Part shown: positions 62,183-64,000 of the stretch, piece after piece
Layout of the letters: the number at the start of each line of letters is the position of its first letter
Position numbering within the stretch: position 1 is the first letter of the stretch
Assembly (NCBI GenBank): GCA_947561585.1
Contig: CANNZV010000937.1
Coordinates: 1 to 64,000 of the forward strand
Direction of reading: 5' to 3'
DNA length: 64,000 bases
Source: Caprella mutica
Lineage: Eukaryota > Arthropoda > Malacostraca > Amphipoda > Caprellidae
Notes under the pieces: generated by a model
What the model was told of the DNA's origin: nothing
The model's database searches: none
What the model saw: the letters and a program-made list of their open reading frames with translations, nothing else
Translations under genes and position numbers: made by a program

Positions 62183-62631
62183 GTTTCTCACTGACCTAGT
62201 TATCGTAATTGATAATGTATAAAAAAGAATGCAACCTTATCACTATAAACAAACCTATCGACGCAATTTATGACAAAAATGTATGGTTGCCCTTTAAACC
62301 CTGTACATACATACTTACCGGTTGCTGCCGGATTTTTAATGCGATTAACTGTACGGACAAGTGAATTGTTGTTGTCGTTGTTGTTATTAATGAAGTGAGT
62401 GCAAATAGATAAATAATGATAGCTTGAAAATTAAATGTTTAGTAATTATTGATTTTTCTTACTTTGAATATTGGTTAAATTACCAGTTCACGTCCCTATT
62501 TTATTTAGGAACCTGAACTAGGAAGGGGGTATTTGGATCGCGGTTCCTAGTTCACGTATCTAAATGATTTAGGGACGTGAACTAGCTATTTTAATTGATT
62601 TTTTTTTTAATTTGAATAGTACATTAACAAA

Positions 62632-63167
62632 CTAGATTATGTGCACTCGGTAGACCCGTTCTCTCCCAAAATTTAATAAACTGCTAACTGGATAATAAAC
62701 AATCATCCCACCAAGTTCCATGCAATATGGTTTAATACTTTTGAGTTATTGACCTTGACCTTGACCTTTGACCAGATCGCTTCCAAAATTCTACCAGATG
62801 GTTCTTGGGCATTGACCAATTGTACCATCAAATTTCAGATAATTTGGTTGAATAATTTTTGAGTTATTGAGTTACAAATGGCCTTGATCTTGATCTTTGA
62901 CCCGATCGCTCCCAAAATTTTTACAAAATGGTTCCTGTATATTGATCAATCGTCTTACCAAGTTTCATTCAATATGGTTCAATACTTTTTGAGTTATGAA
63001 TGACAATGACCTTGACCTTTGACCGGGTAACAACCAAAATTCTACCAGCAGGTCACTTTTAGTTGAACACTTTTTCAGTTAAGCGAATAACAACATGATA
63101 AATAAATAAATAAATATATAAATGCCGATGAAAATATGACCTTCCCGCATTCTGCGAAGGTAATAAT
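62632..63167 (-). mobile_element. Helitron-like non-autonomous element, copy 2, opposite orientation
   Basis: Read on the minus strand, it runs from the palindrome ACCTTCGCAGAATGCGGGAA through the same internal units (TGACC/GGTCA-rich) to GGTCTACCGAGTGCACATAA + TCTAG. GCACTCGGTAG...AGTGC gives the 3' hairpin. With copy 1 it makes a large inverted repeat across 61.5-63.2 kb. Confidence 0.5.
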
Positions 63168-63275
63168 AAAATCCGTAGTAATTTGTTGAACTTCAATTCA
63201 ATTTCAAATATTCCTTTTTAATATTACTAGTACAGTACCTGTTATTGAATCTAAATTATACGTATTTTGGATACA

Positions 63276-63722
63276 TTATTAATATTATTATTATTATATT
63301 CAAGGTTTAAAAGTTGTCCCTATCCACTACGAGGTGATCCAAAGAGACATGAAGAGAAGAAGGCCTCGTAGAAGAGGGGACAGTGAAAGTACGCTCCATG
63401 CGCTAGGTCGACTACTCGGCTACCACAGGTAACCGTGTCGACCCAGCGCATGGATGGCGAGAATAGACACCCATGGATAAGAGACCTACACAGTATGTCT
63501 GCTTATCCATGGATATAACAAGTCAGAAGGAAGAGGAAATAAGAAGAAGAATTTGAGGAGAGATACAAAGGGAAGCTGAAGAAAAAGAGCGCCAAACTAA
63601 ACAAAACCTAAGACCTACATTATAACAAAAAGAAGGCCTACCTAAGGATAGCCTCGGGACAATGAGGGGGGATCGGCAATAATGTTTAAAACCCCTAGTC
63701 TGATAATCAGACCCCCTGCCCC
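63276..63722 (-). mobile_element. Short non-LTR retrotransposon insertion
   Basis: CGTATTTTGGATACA is present on both sides (63261-63275 and 63723-63737), a 15-bp target-site duplication. The left edge is a run of TTA/ATT repeats, which would be the 3' tail of a minus-strand element. The body (447 bp) is much more GC-rich than its surroundings. It has no recognised reverse transcriptase, so it is either a 5'-truncated LINE or a SINE. The minus-strand ORF at 63523-63738 spans the edge and is not a gene. Confidence 0.7.
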
Positions 63723-63814
63723 CGTATTTTGGATACACATATTCTGATTAAACAAAAACAAAAACTCTCAAAAGCCAAAATAATTTTTTTTTTCATAATG
63801 ATTAGTGTCAATAT

Positions 63815-63935
63815 TATTGTAGCCCGCAGTCATGATACTGCCAAAAATGATTTGTTTTTCCTTTTAATATGTATTTCTTAATAAAATTGTGACACACGGA
63901 CAGACAGACAGACAAGTCTCTTAATATAGTACTAG
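63815..63935 (+). repeat. SINE-like or LINE 3' end fragment, copy 3
   Basis: CACACGGACAGACAGACAGA then CAAGTCTCTTAATATAG, related to 9752-9880 and 34955-35080. Confidence 0.4.
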
Positions 63936-64000
63936 TGTACCTTCCCGTTAAGAATAAAGGGTCCTCATCAATAGCAATTTACCAACAGGTTAGACGAATG

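Overview
The window looks like nuclear DNA of an insect. It is AT-rich, has spliced genes with GT-AG introns, and carries many inverted-repeat transposons and minisatellites between and inside genes. A secreted chitin-binding (peritrophin-type) gene points to an arthropod. I lean towards a hemipteran because of the base composition and repeat style, but nothing here proves the order.

Five gene loci can be assembled exon by exon with agreeing splice phases. (1) 4404-5819, plus strand: six exons, a 250-residue secreted protein with two six-cysteine chitin-binding domains. (2) 10070-13766, minus strand: PNP-A, a purine nucleoside phosphorylase paralogue that stops inside its seventh exon and is probably a pseudogene. 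(3) 22242-32458, plus strand: six coding exons, 941 residues, combining a DZIP3-like HEPN domain with an RX4H motif, a NACHT NTPase and a degenerate LRR-like tail. This is a NOD-like receptor architecture, which standard insect models lack. (4) 37105-41924, minus: PNP-B, nine exons, 318 residues. (5) 47295-52907, minus: PNP-C, nine exons, 376 residues. PNP-B and PNP-C keep the catalytic residues of animal PNP.

The NLR-like gene therefore sits inside a PNP cluster (PNP-A on one side, PNP-B and PNP-C on the other) and runs opposite to it. PNPs act in purine salvage. The HEPN-NACHT protein is, by family logic, a candidate innate immune sensor or effector. A functional link between them is only a hypothesis.

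The rest is mostly repeats. There are 1.5-1.6 kb inverted-repeat elements, two of them with an 18-bp minisatellite at the centre, and many copies of a short MITE whose ends resemble AGGGTAAGTTCCGAGTTATC. Two Mutator-like (MULE) elements have tandem-repeat ends and 9-10 bp target duplications. There are also Helitron-like pieces with CTAG ends, a pogo-like and a Harbinger-like element, decayed non-LTR retrotransposon fragments, and more than a dozen tandem arrays, including a 1.2-kb 15-bp minisatellite upstream of the NLR-like gene. A 24-base N gap lies at 57806-57829. I saw no convincing tRNA, rRNA or CRISPR.
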